Of a stretch of DNA of 64,000 nt, positions 1-11,500 are shown piece by piece; the stretch's first letter is position 1; each line of letters begins with the position of its first letter. Source of the DNA: Blastobasis lacticolella (lineage: Eukaryota; Arthropoda; Insecta; Lepidoptera; Blastobasidae); assembly GCA_905147135.1 (NCBI GenBank), contig LR990039.1, positions 30,935,708-30,999,707 of the forward strand. Direction: 5' to 3'. Position numbers and translations under genes: made by a program. The notes under the pieces are model-generated. The model searched no databases. It was not told the origin of the DNA and saw nothing but the letters and a program-made list of their open reading frames with translations.

Positions 1-176
1 ATCAATGAGGCAGCCGGTTTTGTCACTAGCCGTTGATCCCATGTAATAGAAGAATTCATAATATCAGATGTATTGGAAGGGGTGCGTTTAGAGATATTTG
101 ACCGCTTAGGTCTTTTTACGCTTATCTGCTTCACTGGAGAAGAGGATAATCCTGCTTTAGATTGAGTCTGGACCAT
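1..176 (-). CDS. Second viral-like reading frame downstream of the nucleoprotein-like gene, runs off the window
   Basis: On the minus strand an ATG at 176-174 opens 58 codons with no stop to the window edge. The product starts MVQTQSKAGLSSSPVKQI and is rich in serine, lysine and proline. It lies about 265 bases beyond the nucleoprotein-like stop, in the same orientation. In mononegaviruses the gene after the nucleoprotein encodes the phosphoprotein (or an accessory plus phosphoprotein), whose N-terminus is typically disordered and serine-rich, so a phosphoprotein-like identity is an inference from order and composition only. A plain host-sequence open frame is the alternative. Confidence 0.4.
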   Translation of the reverse strand, partial: MVQTQSKAGLSSSPVKQISVKRPKRSNISKRTPSNTSDIMNSSITWDQRLVTKPAASL

Positions 177-441
177 TAACACTCTTCTCTAATATAGTCT
201 AAACCTAATCAATATGTTCCACACAAGGAACTCAATGCACCATTACAGATTACACAACCGCGATAAAATCTTAAAAGCCTATATTTATAATGAGATTATG
301 ATAAGATTTATTTAAGTTTTATCTTCATGATTTTTGATCTTAAACTACCCTATATAAACTTATTGTCATATGTTAGTGTCATCTATTTATCACAATGTAG
401 GCAAACATATTTGCATTAATAGAGATATGAACACGTTATCA
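177..441 (-). other. Non-coding gap between the two viral-like frames
   Basis: The interval separates the nucleoprotein-like stop from the next ATG. It is AT-rich and holds no open frame of note. It could contain a degraded viral gene junction (termination and start signals), but no motif is clear enough to assign. Confidence 0.35.
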
Positions 442-1833
442 TCAACTTGACGTGTAGTTCCCTGCAGTTACATAGCCTGCCTTGTAGTTGTTAATCAGTG
501 TAGTAACTACAGCCACATTTTTAGGGGCTCTTACCCATCCAGCGTATTTCTTGAGACTCATCTCTCCATTTAACTGGATTAATAGCTCTTTAGCTACATA
601 CAATTTGAATATTTTATATTTTGTGTTTCTCTAACTACTACTTATGAGCTAGTTTACTAAGTAAATTCAACCAAGTGTTATGAATTCTTTCCGCATTACA
701 CATAATTTTGTTACCTACAGGCGGAGACTTGTAATTGGCTTCCTGTTAACTGTATAGAATATCAATTGCAATGTTATAGCTGTAAGTCTTCCGAAAATAA
801 ATAAATAAATAATAAATAAATAAATATGCGAGTGAGCTATACAGCGTTGATCGTACATTTCCGAGGCTCTTCTTAAAACCATTTCCATTTACTGTATTGA
901 TGGCATCTTGGTATCGAGCCAATTCACCATCAAATAATAAATTGAGTCTTGGCCAAGGGAAATCTGGATATTTCGTTAATGCTCACTCATTAATAGTAAA
1001 GGCAGTGAGTCCAGCGTTTGTAGCTTGTTCCAAGGTCAAACGTACTCTCAGCGCAATGGCAGGAATGTCAGCCAACCAATTTCCCATAACAATCGGGGCG
1101 ATAGTTTCATCAGTTAAACCACCATAGAACTTGTATACATATCTAATAATATCTGCGTTCAATGTTGCCTGATATTGTTAATCATCTTCCAACCCACGTT
1201 CTATCTTGCTTAAGAAATCATCAGTTGTATTTCCTCTTTTTGCAATAGCAATGAGTACGGTACAGAAGAGCTCAATTGGTTTTAGCCTTATTTCAGTAGG
1301 ACTTGAGCTTAGCAAAAAGTCAACATAATCAGATTCATGGTTATCAAGAAGATCTACAATAGAAATATTCTCAGCAATAGGCTCCCAATTCTGAGGACGA
1401 TCACTTTGTGGTAAGTTATTATACTATCTTAAAAAACCTGCCTTGTCGCGGCCTGTATTAAAGGGTGTCTCATGGACCATATAATAAAATAATAATTTAA
1501 CCTGATCAGAACTGCTACATCAGCATGATCTGTAAGCAAAAATTGAAGTTAGGCAGTGCAGGTGATATCAGTTCTCTTACTGACACCGCTAGCATATGGT
1601 CTGTAAATGGCATGGGACAATTTTGCATGCCATAGACTGCGTAAACCATACGTAATGCCCATTTCCTCGCATCTTCTACATCTATGACGTCCTGAACGAT
1701 GAACGAATACGAATATTGTCTACAGAGTGGTTTGTATTCTTGGTAACAAGGCTCTTAACTAGAGGATCTTCTTTAAAAGTCTCTCCAATCCTCTGCGCTG
1801 TATCCAGCCATCCTCTGTTGGTCCTGACTAAAA
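442..1833 (-). pseudogene. Endogenous mononegavirus nucleoprotein-like sequence, main part, broken
   Basis: Read on the minus strand, most of this interval is coding-like but divided by stops and frameshifts. Pieces visible include GWLDTAQRIGETFKEDPLV (near 1810-1750), EDARKWALRMVYAVYGMQ (near 1670-1615), IELFCTVLIAIAKRG (near 1280-1235), NWLADIPAIALRVRLTLEQA (near 1085-1025), FPWPRLNLLFDGELARYQD (near 970-910) and, after an AT-rich insert, AKELLIQLNGEMSLKKYAGW (near 600-540), ending in TGA at 442-444. The succession, with a basic/aromatic C-terminal region, looks like a nucleoprotein of the order Mononegavirales; bornavirus- or nyamivirus-like is my best guess, with family uncertain. The nucleoprotein coats viral genomic RNA. 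The high-coordinate end abuts an LTR at 1834, and N-terminal pieces appear to continue at 8439-8513 and 11642-11849. Confidence 0.6.
601..833 (+). repeat. Short insertion with AAAT-type tail inside the nucleoprotein-like pseudogene
   Basis: Coding-like sequence on the minus strand stops near 834 and resumes near 600. The 233 bases between are non-coding and end on the + strand with an AAATA tract (797-829). A 3'-terminal AAAT repeat suggests a LINE or SINE tail inserted in + orientation. The source family is not recognised. Confidence 0.5.
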
Positions 1834-2231
1834 TGTAACACTGGGGGATTTAAGGACTCTAAATAAAAATGAAATTGCTTAATTGAAGTTATATTCGTGA
1901 AAGTATATAGAAGAATGGTAAAAAATACATAGGATACCTTACATGTAATTCAAATGGAACACATTTGAATTCCTACCTAGCCAGTGCTATGTGTGCTCAT
2001 AGAGACAGGCTCAAGGCCTGCGTCCTACTTGCTCCGAACTGTCTAAGCCTACTGGCCTATATCCTACTTGCTCCAACCTACTCAACCGACTAAAGGCCTA
2101 ATTACCCTATGGGAGCACCAACCTAACCCGAACGCCTACCTAACTTAGAGCCCGTCCTAACATAAGGCCTCCGAAACCTTATGTCTTAGAGCCCGTTCTA
2201 ACTTAAGGCCTGCCCGAGCACACATGCTACA
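1834..2231 (-). repeat. LTR copy 1 (3' LTR of the gypsy-like element)
   Basis: The + strand copy begins TGTAACACTGGGGGA and ends CATGCTACA, giving the TG..CA ends of a retroviral-type LTR. It shares long, near-identical stretches with 8081-8438 and 30910-31272, for example gagcccgtcctaac and ggcctgcccgagcacac. Confidence 0.8.
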
Positions 2232-2966
2232 TGTACCCCCGCCCCATATAAAGAAATTACCTAGTAATTCCTTAAAAACATTCTATCTTCATTCCTAATC
2301 CCATCGAATACAATGATTAAATCCTAACTACATACTAAGACTTAAATTATTCTACTTAAACGGGGAATAAATATAAACTGCTCCCGACCCGTGGTACAAC
2401 TGTGATGTCCAACTGGTTGTACTACGGAGAAGTAAAGTTACCCATGGTTCAACTGGTTGTTATATGGGGAAATATCTTTACCAATGGTTCAACTCTAGTG
2501 AGTATTTCATTCCTTGGTCCAACTAGTTGTACTACTGGGAATTGAATGTATCTATGGAACAACTACTGGTAATAAACAGGAAAAGGTTATCTATAAATGC
2601 TGAAGTGCAATGCAATTACTACCTCTTTTGATTGATTGTCTATTGATTATTTAAACGTTGATATTGACGCGTGAATATTTCTCGTTTTCACACGATATTA
2701 AAGTAACTCTTTTTTTTTTATGATTATGACCCGTGGTACAACGGTGGAATTATGATAATTAAATATTGTAAAAAATGCGTGCAAGCGATTGGTGCAATAA
2801 AGATGTAAATGAAGTGAAATAATAAACATTTATTTATTGAAAATATTTTTTAAAGAATATTATATATTCATCATCTTTATAGGTATGTGCCTAACGCAAT
2901 TTGTCGATTGCATGCCCAATAGTTATGTGTCCATCCAGTAACTGCATTTGTACCTGTCTTATATAA

Positions 2967-3952
2967 TCATCGTTCATTATTATATTGTGCCCTTCTTTTA
3001 TTCACGATTTTACGCTTCTTCGGCATAGGTCCCTTGGATAAATTACCTTTTTCACGAAGTGCATTTAACAATCTGATTAAATTCACATTATTCTTGTTAA
3101 CTGCCTTGTTTAAGTCGCCATGGAAGGATTCTGCCACATTATTCGTCCTTTGACGTTCTTCGAAGACAGTTTTGTACCTTTTGATTTTCTTATTTAACCA
3201 AACGCGACTTATGTACTTCAAGAATTTACCCATTTTCAGAAATACCAATGTTTTTACTTCGTTCCTTATGTATGTCCATGCCTCATTTATAATCCCGGCT
3301 GGTATTAAGGGTAATATAGAACACATTCCGACTACTCTTTTCTCGGGTTTGGACTTTATATGTCCCAATACCTTTGCCTTCTTCCAAATATTTTTAGAAA
3401 AATGCATGTAACAGCCTTTTATCTCTACGCGTGGGAATACTTCCAACTTTGCGTTGATTGCTGCAGTTTCATAGTCGCAATGGTACTTTTTAGGCTCCCA
3501 TTTTGGCTATTGCGCTTTGATTATACGAAGCATTGTGACGTATGTCTCTTGTTTTTTGTCCAAGAGTAGGGCATAAATTAGTGGAACAACATTAGTAATT
3601 TTGTTATCACTCCCAATATCATCGTGCAAAGTAAACAGTTGTACGGATGCGGGCTACATTTGAAAGTGCCATCTCCAAAAAATTCGTCAATGTGGTCAAT
3701 CATTTCTCTTGCTTGGGAGGTACAGAATATAAGTATTCTTTTTTCTGTGTCTCAACTCAGCATAAAATCAAGAAACTGATCAGGCACATCAACTTCGTCC
3801 ACAGATGAAAAAGTTGTTCTCGATACTCCCGCTGATTTTTGCCTCGCGTTATAAAGGGAGTGCTTTAGATTATCAATACTCGGTATACTGTCTATTAGAT
3901 AGTAACCTCTGTCTCTCAACTTTGCCTCGTGTCTCTTGTATAATTGTGGCAT
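2967..3952 (-). pseudogene. MULE transposase, broken into several frames
   Basis: Three minus-strand pieces are recognisable. 3952-3752 is the linker (KRHEAKLRDRGYYLIDSIP). Near 3690-3540 lies FFGDGTFK, carrying the first aspartate of the catalytic triad, then LLLDKKQETYVTML. 3446-2967 holds GCYMHFSKNIWKKAKVLG, with the G-C-x-x-H-F-x-K-x-x-W motif, and RTNNVAESFHGDLNKA, with the N-N-x-x-E-S-F-H motif that normally carries the catalytic glutamate. Frameshifts between 3752 and 3446 break the core, so this copy could move only if supplied with enzyme in trans. Confidence 0.78.
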
Positions 3953-4327
3953 CGGGACATCTGTGCTTGCTGCCTCATTTTTTAAACTTACTTACAATTG
4001 TTTCGGCTATTTCGTTTTTACCGTAGTTAGGTTGGCAAGAGTGCTCTTTTTCTTTAATTATTTGCATGTTTTGATAAAAAATAATATAAACAATGATATA
4101 ACAAATATCAACAATAAAGTAAGCATACATATACAATGTCAATAAATACGATGGAGTGTAGAGAGTGTTTTCATTGAAGCGGAGTAGAGCGGAGCTGAGT
4201 TCCACTTTCACTCTAAAATGCAGCGTATCAGTATATTTAGTTACATTAATGTGAAACAGAAAGAGATTACGAGCACTATGATTGACCAATTCACGGTCCA
4301 CTCCTCTGCACTCGACACAGCTCCGCG

Positions 4328-4531
4328 TCAGTGGAAACGCACTCTAATACTCATACGTACCTTAACTGTAACAGATCCACAACATTTGAGTTTTTTGTAC
4401 ATAGAGCACCGCCAATATGCGCCACGCGACTCATCTTTAAAAGCTTTCACTTTGTAAAATTGTCGACCTTTTGATAATAAAACATTACCGCCTTTTCTTT
4501 CAATTATTGTAACTTCACAATTTTCCGACAT
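4328..4531 (-). pseudogene. FLYWCH zinc-finger N-terminus of the MULE protein
   Basis: From ATG at 4531 the frame reads VLLSKGRQFYKVKAFKDESR, then GAYWRCSMYKKLKCCGSVTV. It has the F/Y..K...YWRC..Y...CCG pattern of FLYWCH fingers, which bind DNA. The start lies directly inside the terminal repeat border. After VTVK the sequence gtacgtatg could be a splice donor, and the finger's last part (HSCQPNYGKNEIAE, near 4055-4010) lies about 270 bases on, so an intron or a small insertion separates them. Confidence 0.75.
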
Positions 4532-6550
4532 TTTACTTTGGTATCGTGTGAGAACGAGAAATATTCACGTGTCAATATCAACGTTTAAATCATCAATAGA
4601 CAATTAATCAAAAGAGGTAGTAATTGCATTGCACTTCAGCATTGATAGATAACCTTTTCCTGTTTATTACCAGTAGTTGTTCCACAGATACATTCAATTC
4701 CCAGTAGTACAACTAGTTGGAACAAGGAAAGAAATACTCGAGTTGAACCATTGGTAAAGATATTTCCCCATATAACAACCAGTTGAACCATGGGTAACTT
4801 TACTTCTCCGTAGTACAACCAGTTGGACATCACAGTTGTACCACGGGTCGGAAGCGATATAAACAACCGGCATTGTGCAGAAGAACCCTGCTAGGGATTT
4901 TGTTTTTGGGAGCAAACTCCCAAAAAGACACTCACATAGACAGACATAATATTCATTTGGCAATTTCTACAATATAAATAAACAAAATATGTCTTACTAA
5001 CATAAAAACTACGTGCAAACCAAGAACACATTCCCATATCAAACCATTCAATGATCTATTCCTACCATAAAATTGACATAATTGTCAATGTCAGGTTAAC
5101 ACACCCATGCTAATTTAATATTATACAACCTTATTCAAAAGACTGGTTAGTTCACGACCGTGTCTGTGAACCGACCCGTCACAAAGATAAGTCAAAAGAT
5201 TATTTGGTGCCAACTCTATGCTCCTACTCAATCCTTATGGCCCACTACAAATATGACAGCTGTGACAACTCATGTCACGCCATATCTTATATAGGATAAC
5301 TTTGGCTGCTGTATCCGAAAGCGATATCGGATTTAGAATTCTCCCGCAGCATCACTATCCTACCTCAACTAACCTATCGCCCCAAATTCGGCATATTCCT
5401 AGGACAAACCAGGTAACTTGTCAGGTATACAAGCGTTCATGAACAGGTGAACCGGTTGGATCACCCCTTCACTTTATAAGGTATGGACCACGAATTTATA
5501 TCCTTCAAACGAAACCCAAAGCGATCGTCCATATACTGAAAAAGCGATTGCACCCAAACAGACGAATATGAAGTATGGTTCCTTTCTAAATAGAGAAATA
5601 ATCTGACAAACCCTTAGAACTTCCCCTATTATTCATAATGTTCATAAAAAATATTTCTTTTGAAACTTAAATATTTACAAATCATTCTCTTAAATATTTG
5701 ATATGGTTTGCAGTAAATTTGCTGAATTTCTTTCAGCCGAATAACGATACAGCTGGTGCACCACCATCGAAGAGATGTCACACTCGGAACACCTCGCAAT
5801 TGGCTCTCATTTACGATCGGTGTAGCGCACTACTCAACACATAAGTGGCCAGCACACGAACTCGGACATTGTGAAGTAATCGCCACATGGAAAACACAAA
5901 GACATATTTTAAAACTTATTCATTAAATAAAGGGTAGGGAAAGAAACATACACCATACACGATTAAATACCATTGAGACCAACTCGAATACATCTTTTTA
6001 TTTTATTCCCAGTATAAATCTGAACTATTCATAATTCATCACTAATGGTAAGGTATCTAAAGGCTGATACTTTCCATAAGTGAAATATCATCCAGACCAC
6101 CTAAGTGGATTACACACTGGAAACCATAGGAAATCCTTACTAGAACCTCTAATGTCAGACCCAATATAACATGATGATGACCAAAATCCAATTAAAAATA
6201 CCCGCATATAACAACACCTGACCTCTCTATCCAATTTACTGTACCTCTTTGATAAACAATGATCCTTTGAAGTGATTGACCAAAAGTGATAAAAAAACTC
6301 CCCTTATAAAAAAAACTGCAAGGTTTTCGGACTACACCAATATACAATACAATACCTATGACCAGTTTCCACCATGGAACTTACTGCCCGGAAACAAACC
6401 ATTGAATAGCGATATCCACTGCCCATCTTCGGACGCTGCCTATACTACCCTCGGGCGAACATGGAACTTCTTCATTCTGTTCACATGCACCACCCACCTG
6501 CGGTCTGGCTGGCCTTCTACCTAACTTCCTGACCATATAATTTCTGTTGT

Positions 6551-6892
6551 TTATATATACATAACCACCACATATGGCACACCATACAACCTACACAACT
6601 TAAACGTTTTACCGGATAGGCGTCTGGGTGAATAGAGTAACACGAGGTCGACCTCAAAACGCACCGAACTCGCCTTCCGATCATACAGCTGCTTCTGTTT
6701 CAATTGTGCTCTGGAAATATTTATAATCAGAGTATTAGTTAAAGCACGCATTTTTATCACCTTCTGAGATAAAGTTTCACAGTCATTGCCTAAATTGTTC
6801 CGCAACTCCACGTCAGATGGCGATAGTGACTCTTTGCCGAATACTATCAAAGGGAACGCAATGCACCCATCACGGAAGGGAACGCAATGCAC
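6551..6892 (-). pseudogene. LTR-retrotransposon integrase, C-terminal fragment
   Basis: The minus-strand frame contains FPLIVFGKESLSPSDVELRN, then AQLKQKQLYDRKASSVRF and DLVLLYSPRRLSGKTFKL with a following YGVPYVV. This is the pattern of gypsy-type integrases after the catalytic core: a P-F-x-L-x-F-G motif, a basic AQ..QK-x-x-YD helix and a GPY/F-type module. The catalytic D,D,E core is absent here. The nearly duplicated phrase around 6864-6895 (gggaacgcaatgcacccatcacg) is a small tandem duplication. Confidence 0.75.
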
Positions 6893-7075
6893 CCATCACG
6901 TAGCATACGCTAAGTGCATTAGGTGGGGTTTGAAAAATTTGTGACCCCTGAACTGGACCGGGAGAGTGGATAGGAACACTTTAATGGGTATCCATGGCAT
7001 AGGGTAGTCTCGAAAATCTTACTGTGGGGCTTGAATCAATAGGTTTTCCATATACCATCATTAATTGCTGTATTC

Positions 7076-7333
7076 TCATACCTTTAATTGAGCCTTTAAT
7101 TGTTCTTCGGAAGTTATTAGCAATGAATTGATTTTAGCAGAATAGAAGCCTCGAATCTTCTTCAAAAAACTATAAAAAAATACTTTTTCGTTATTAATAT
7201 CTGCCTTGTTTGCCATCTCTGAGAGGCTGTAATAAAAGGTCATAATATCCTCGCCCGGTAGATGCTGGCGAGAGTAAAACTGTTCCATATAATGTGTGGT
7301 GGCCGAGAACTCTCTTTTGAAATCTGTTATCAA
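7076..7333 (-). pseudogene. Retrotransposon gag fragment
   Basis: The minus-strand frame reads FYSRQHLPGEDIMTFYYSLS, followed by EMANKADINNEKVFFYSFLK. The Q-x-x-x-E-D/S-x-x-x-F/Y-Y-x-x-L-x-E-x-A-x-K pattern is that of the retrotransposon gag domain of gypsy-like elements, which forms the particle shell. No zinc knuckle follows before the integrase fragment, consistent with the internal deletion. Confidence 0.7.
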
Positions 7334-7493
7334 ATCATCAAATAATAATTTCAGTTCATACGCACTTACAAAGAAAGCCTACCGGACCGGGACGGCAGAA
7401 TAGCAATTTTCTCTTCCTCATTGAATTTCTTAATTATGAAATATCGCTTAATGCGCGATAGAAATGCGTTCACATCGCCATGCAAACCAGAGT

Positions 7494-7521
7494 AAGATTC
7501 AATTCAATTCAATTCAATTCA
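7494..7521. repeat. (AATTC)n microsatellite
   Basis: Five consecutive attca/aattc units lie within the 5' part of the gypsy-like element, followed by atttattttg. A similar attgaattgaatt tract occurs near 49293. Such tracts often mark the tail of a LINE insertion. Confidence 0.8.
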
Positions 7522-8080
7522 TTTATTTTGAAAAACATAAATTTACACGTCAAATGTCATCAAATTCTTGAGTAGTCATTATTCTTAAAATAATGATTCT
7601 TCTGGGTTCATTGTATTTAATGTCTGGGGATCTGAGAATAAATTATAATAAATTGTAACGATACTGTTTTACTATAAACCTGTGGGGCTATTGGCTAACT
7701 CAGTTGACAACTGTATTTGACACTAGATAATTCTACACCACGTCATCTACGTTGAAAACTGGCAATAGCGTCTACCAAATTAGAGTAGTGTCAGATTTTT
7801 TGGTCTGTGTCCACTTGTGTCGACTTGTGGCTTGTGTGTGACTTCGGTTACTTTCTCTTCTGCTTTTTTTTCGTGATATTTTTCTCTATTTATACACTTT
7901 TACTTTTTCTTCATATAATGCAGCATATTCCAGCTGTGTACGTTTATTTTTTTCCTGTCATAGAAAACATTGACTCCCGATATGACAAGCTTGTTATTAA
8001 CTTCTTATTTTGAATTTCTTCAAATTCTCGCTGAAAAATATAATAAAGCACTATTGTGGACTCCGGCGCCTCCACCAAAA

Positions 8081-8438
8081 TGTAACACTGGGGGGTTCAA
8101 GTTATATTCGTGAAAGTATAAGAAGAATGGTACAAATACATACACTTACATCTAATTCAAATGGAACACATTTGAATTCCTACCTAGCCAGTGCTGTGTG
8201 CTCATAGAGACAGGCTAAAGGCCTGCGTCCTACTTGCTCCGACCTGTCTAAGCCTATAGGCCTATATCCTACTTGCTCCAACCTACTCAACCGACTAAAG
8301 CCCCGGTTACCCTATGGTAGCACCAACCTAACCCGAACGCCTACCTAACTTAGAGCCCGTCCTAACATAAGGCCTCCAAAAGCCTACCTGTCTTAGAGCC
8401 CGTCCTAACTTAAGGCCTGCCCGAGCACACATGCTACA
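8081..8438 (-). repeat. LTR copy 2 (5' LTR of the gypsy-like element)
   Basis: Same family and orientation as copy 1, TGTAACACTG to CATGCTACA. It lacks about 40 bases near the start (the aaggactctaaataaaaatg part) that copies 1 and 3 retain. Its outer flank is gtac, the same tetranucleotide that flanks the solo copy at 30910. Confidence 0.8.
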
Positions 8439-8513
8439 GTACACAATCGTCCGCATCATCATAGGTCAAGGTCCAGGTGAGACGGCACGGTTCATGCTTG
8501 TTTATCCAACATT
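8439..8513 (-). pseudogene. Possible short piece of the nucleoprotein-like gene between two insertions
   Basis: This 75-base strip lies between the LTR end (8438) and the long-TIR element (8514). On the minus strand it is open in one frame, with WINKHEPCRLTWTLTYDDAD. The position, orientation and frame fit the missing N-terminal side of the nucleoprotein-like pseudogene interrupted at 1833, but the strip is too short for homology on its own. Confidence 0.4.
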
Positions 8514-11500
8514 TAGGCCAGTCAAATCTTACATCTAAAACGCAAAGCGCGATGTAACGCTGCATTTTTGATATGTTATTTGGACCCCTTAAGAGAGTGT
8601 GAAACTACATTTTGCAAGCAAAAAAAAATTGTGCTTCCTGCGTAATACGTGAAAAACTGCGAAATTTCGGGACTTTTTTCACTTTCAGGTCTAAAAATAA
8701 AAAACTATGCATATTTCGACCAACAAAGCTTAATAGCTTTTAAAATTGATTAAATTTGCAAGGATTTAAGCCCAAACACAGCTCTATAAAGCGTATAGCA
8801 ACCAAGTTATGACTCTTTAAAGATAGTCTATTTTTCCCGAAAAACTACAATTTTAGGTTTTGCTCCTGTCCGGAGCAAATTATTGGTAAAACTGCTAGTT
8901 CTATTATAAAAAAAATTAAAAGGGACTTGTAGTGCATTTAATTTGCTTTAAATGATGTACAGAACGAACTATGTGAGACTAATGGTTCATTCACAATCTT
9001 AAAAAAACGAGGAAAACATATAAATGTATTAAAAAAAATAAAGTATTTATTAAGGTAGGAATAACAATTATACATATTATGAATACTTATCTGACATAAT
9101 ACAAATTATGAATACTAATCTGACATAATACAAGTTACAAATAACAACTAACTTAATAAAACAATCACTAATTTTGTCCAAGGTTCACGGTATTAGAACT
9201 ATTAGGAATGCTGCTCAGAAGGCTGGCCGTATTGTCCCCCGTCCGAAGTGGAAGTCAGCCCTATGGGTCTATAGTAATATCGACCAAGCGCTTAGCTAGC
9301 TCCCGAAATAGGGAGTGTGCGCATGGACACTAGAATTCAAGGGTTTCCACACCAAACGGCGTAAATATGTGGTTTCCACCAACACTTGCGCCGTTTGACA
9401 CTTTCAGTTGAGACGGCATCGGGCCGTTACTGTGCAAGGGTATCGCTACACGTGTCCCTGACCAAACGTCATCCCAGCTCCCAGGGCAGGAGTGTCATCC
9501 CTTCGGGCCTCTTACCGTCATCACAGGCCAAACCACCTGGCTCAAGCTTAGCGGGTGCTCCAGCGGAGGTGAAGGCCCAGCGGATGATATAGTGCGTAAC
9601 GCGGTCGAGAAGTGTCCCAATATATTTAGAAGACATTGCCTGAAGTTAGAGACCCAATTTACACTCGCCAGCAGCCCAGCATACGGGCACGCTCTGCAGA
9701 GTTGGTTGGTGCGCTTAAAAGATTGCTTTGCACCAATCTGCAGCAAGGCTCGCCCCATAGCCGCTGTAAACAGGAATTTTTCGGGAGCTCGACCTCCAGA
9801 AAAGCCTCGTGCCAAAGGCATTTATTTGGTCTCGATAGAATACGCCGTAATAAAAGTCCCTAGTTTAGATAATAACTTCTACACTGGATACTGTGAATTA
9901 TGCACCGAGGACAGAAAAGCTGACAGGGACACATCTGAAACTTTCCTAACGCCTAGACCTCCATATACATCTGTTTCCAAGATGAATTATCGAGATTTAT
10001 GTTAATAATTAAAATATAAGAATATGTTTCACAACAATAGAATTGGAATTTTTTCTTTAATGAAGTCCGAGAGGGATTAATCAAAACTACCTAGAAGGTT
10101 AAGTCACGCCTTGTCGACGACATTGTAATAGCAATAGCGTCAAAAGCTGCAGAAATGGTACCAGCCCTCGGACTGCACACCAATCACCCTCTACTCGCGT
10201 ATGAGGAGCTGAAAATCCTGTAAAACCGTGTTCGCATCCCCTCGTAGGATCCCGTGTTCTAAGTAGGTACACGTTAAATTTAGAATTTAGCTTCTCGAGA
10301 GTCGCCTATTGCTGGCAGCCGACTACTGATTGCAAGAGGTAGCCTTTGTATATAAGATTGCTCGGCTTTTTGTAGCATTGCCGCATCAACTTATAAGCGG
10401 CCGGCAACTTAGATCGTATTTGACCAAGCAACGCGCCTCTATCGACGTAGTTGAATCCATTTTTACGTCACCCTTCAGTACGACTTCAACACTATTACTT
10501 TGGAGGAAAGTTCACATGGCGTGGACGGCGGCTTCGCAGTCACCTTTAGATCCAAAGTAGAATTGGATATGCTGGAAGTAATTTGCTGGGCTGGGGGGTG
10601 GAAAACCGGCGTCGGTAGGTAGTCCCTACCGCAATAGGACTAATGAAACGTGAATGAAACCATATTTTTTTTTGTTTTAGGCGCCACAAAGAGTACTTAC
10701 TAAGGACTGTTCTACCTAGCCTGCCAGTGGTGTCGAGAATTCGTTTATAGAGGCTTGTTCCTTGAAGCCCATAATGTCGTCGTCGTATGAATGTAGATAC
10801 AACACTACAGCCAAGTAATGTCAAAAAAATACAATATTACGATTTCAATAGAACTCGGAAGAATGTCAGTAACCTATGGTAAAACTAAGCAACATCAAAC
10901 TAACATACAAACGGCCCTGGGTTCAGTTATTGAATCGCTCGAATCAAAGCGAGCAATTCATTGGCGAGGTTGACAAATATCTTCCACTGGACCCTGAGAC
11001 TGATAGAACGGTCTCGGAAGCTGATTGGCACCTTGTGATGGTATTTTATTATTATGAAACGTAATTTCTAACAAGCATAGCATTAGTACTTTGGTACCAT
11101 TCACACAAATAAGTATTCACAGAATTCTTCAAAAAACCATTTTCAAGATTGTAAGTAAACTATTAGTCTCACTTAGTTCGTTTTCTACTTTAATGAAAGT
11201 ATATTAAATGTACTACAACTTTCTTTTAGTTACTTTTATCATAGGACTAGCGATTTTATCAATAATTTGCTCCGGACGGGAGCAAAACTTAAAATTGTAA
11301 ATTTTCCGGAAAAATTGACCATCTTCGAAGAGTCATAACTTGGTCACTGTACATTTTGTAGAGCTGCGTTTGAGCTTAAATAGTGGAAAATATAATGAAC
11401 TTTATAAGCCATTAAGCTTCATTGGTCGAAAAATGCATAGTTTTTTATTTTTATACCAGAAAGTAAAAAAAGACCGAAAATTTCGCAGTTTTTCACGTAT

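Larger units (their letters stand above)
2379..4856 (-). mobile_element. Mutator-like (MULE) DNA transposon with FLYWCH zinc finger, 8-bp target duplication
   Basis: Terminal inverted repeats of about 325 bp (2379-2706 and 4533-4856) match at almost every position by eye. The element is flanked by a perfect 8-bp direct repeat, atataaac (2371-2378 and 4857-4864), as expected for the Mutator superfamily. Cargo on the minus strand is a FLYWCH-type zinc finger and pieces of a MULE transposase. The repeats contain several copies of a GGTTCAACTGGTTGT-like motif, possible transposase-binding sites. The target was a gypsy-like retrotransposon, so the MULE is younger. The well-matched ends suggest recent movement, though the transposase is now broken. 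Confidence 0.88.
1834..8438 (-). mobile_element. Gypsy-like LTR retrotransposon, internally deleted, invaded by a Mutator-like element
   Basis: Two copies of one LTR family bound the interval. On the minus strand the order is 5' LTR (8438-8081), a possible primer-binding site beginning TGGTGGAGGCGCCGG (rc of 8063-8077), a gag-like frame (7333-7076), an integrase C-terminal frame (6892-6551), a guanine-rich polypurine-like tract (rc of about 2234-2246, GGGGCGGGGG) and a 3' LTR (2231-1834). Protease, reverse transcriptase and RNase H are missing, so most of pol is deleted. The right flank is gtac, but the left flank is aaaa, so the expected 4-bp duplication is not intact. Confidence 0.65.

Noticed and set aside
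9592..10005. 137-codon + strand frame as a gene
   Set aside because: It lies inside the long-TIR element, overlaps an equally long opposite frame, and shows no recognisable motif; kept only as element interior.
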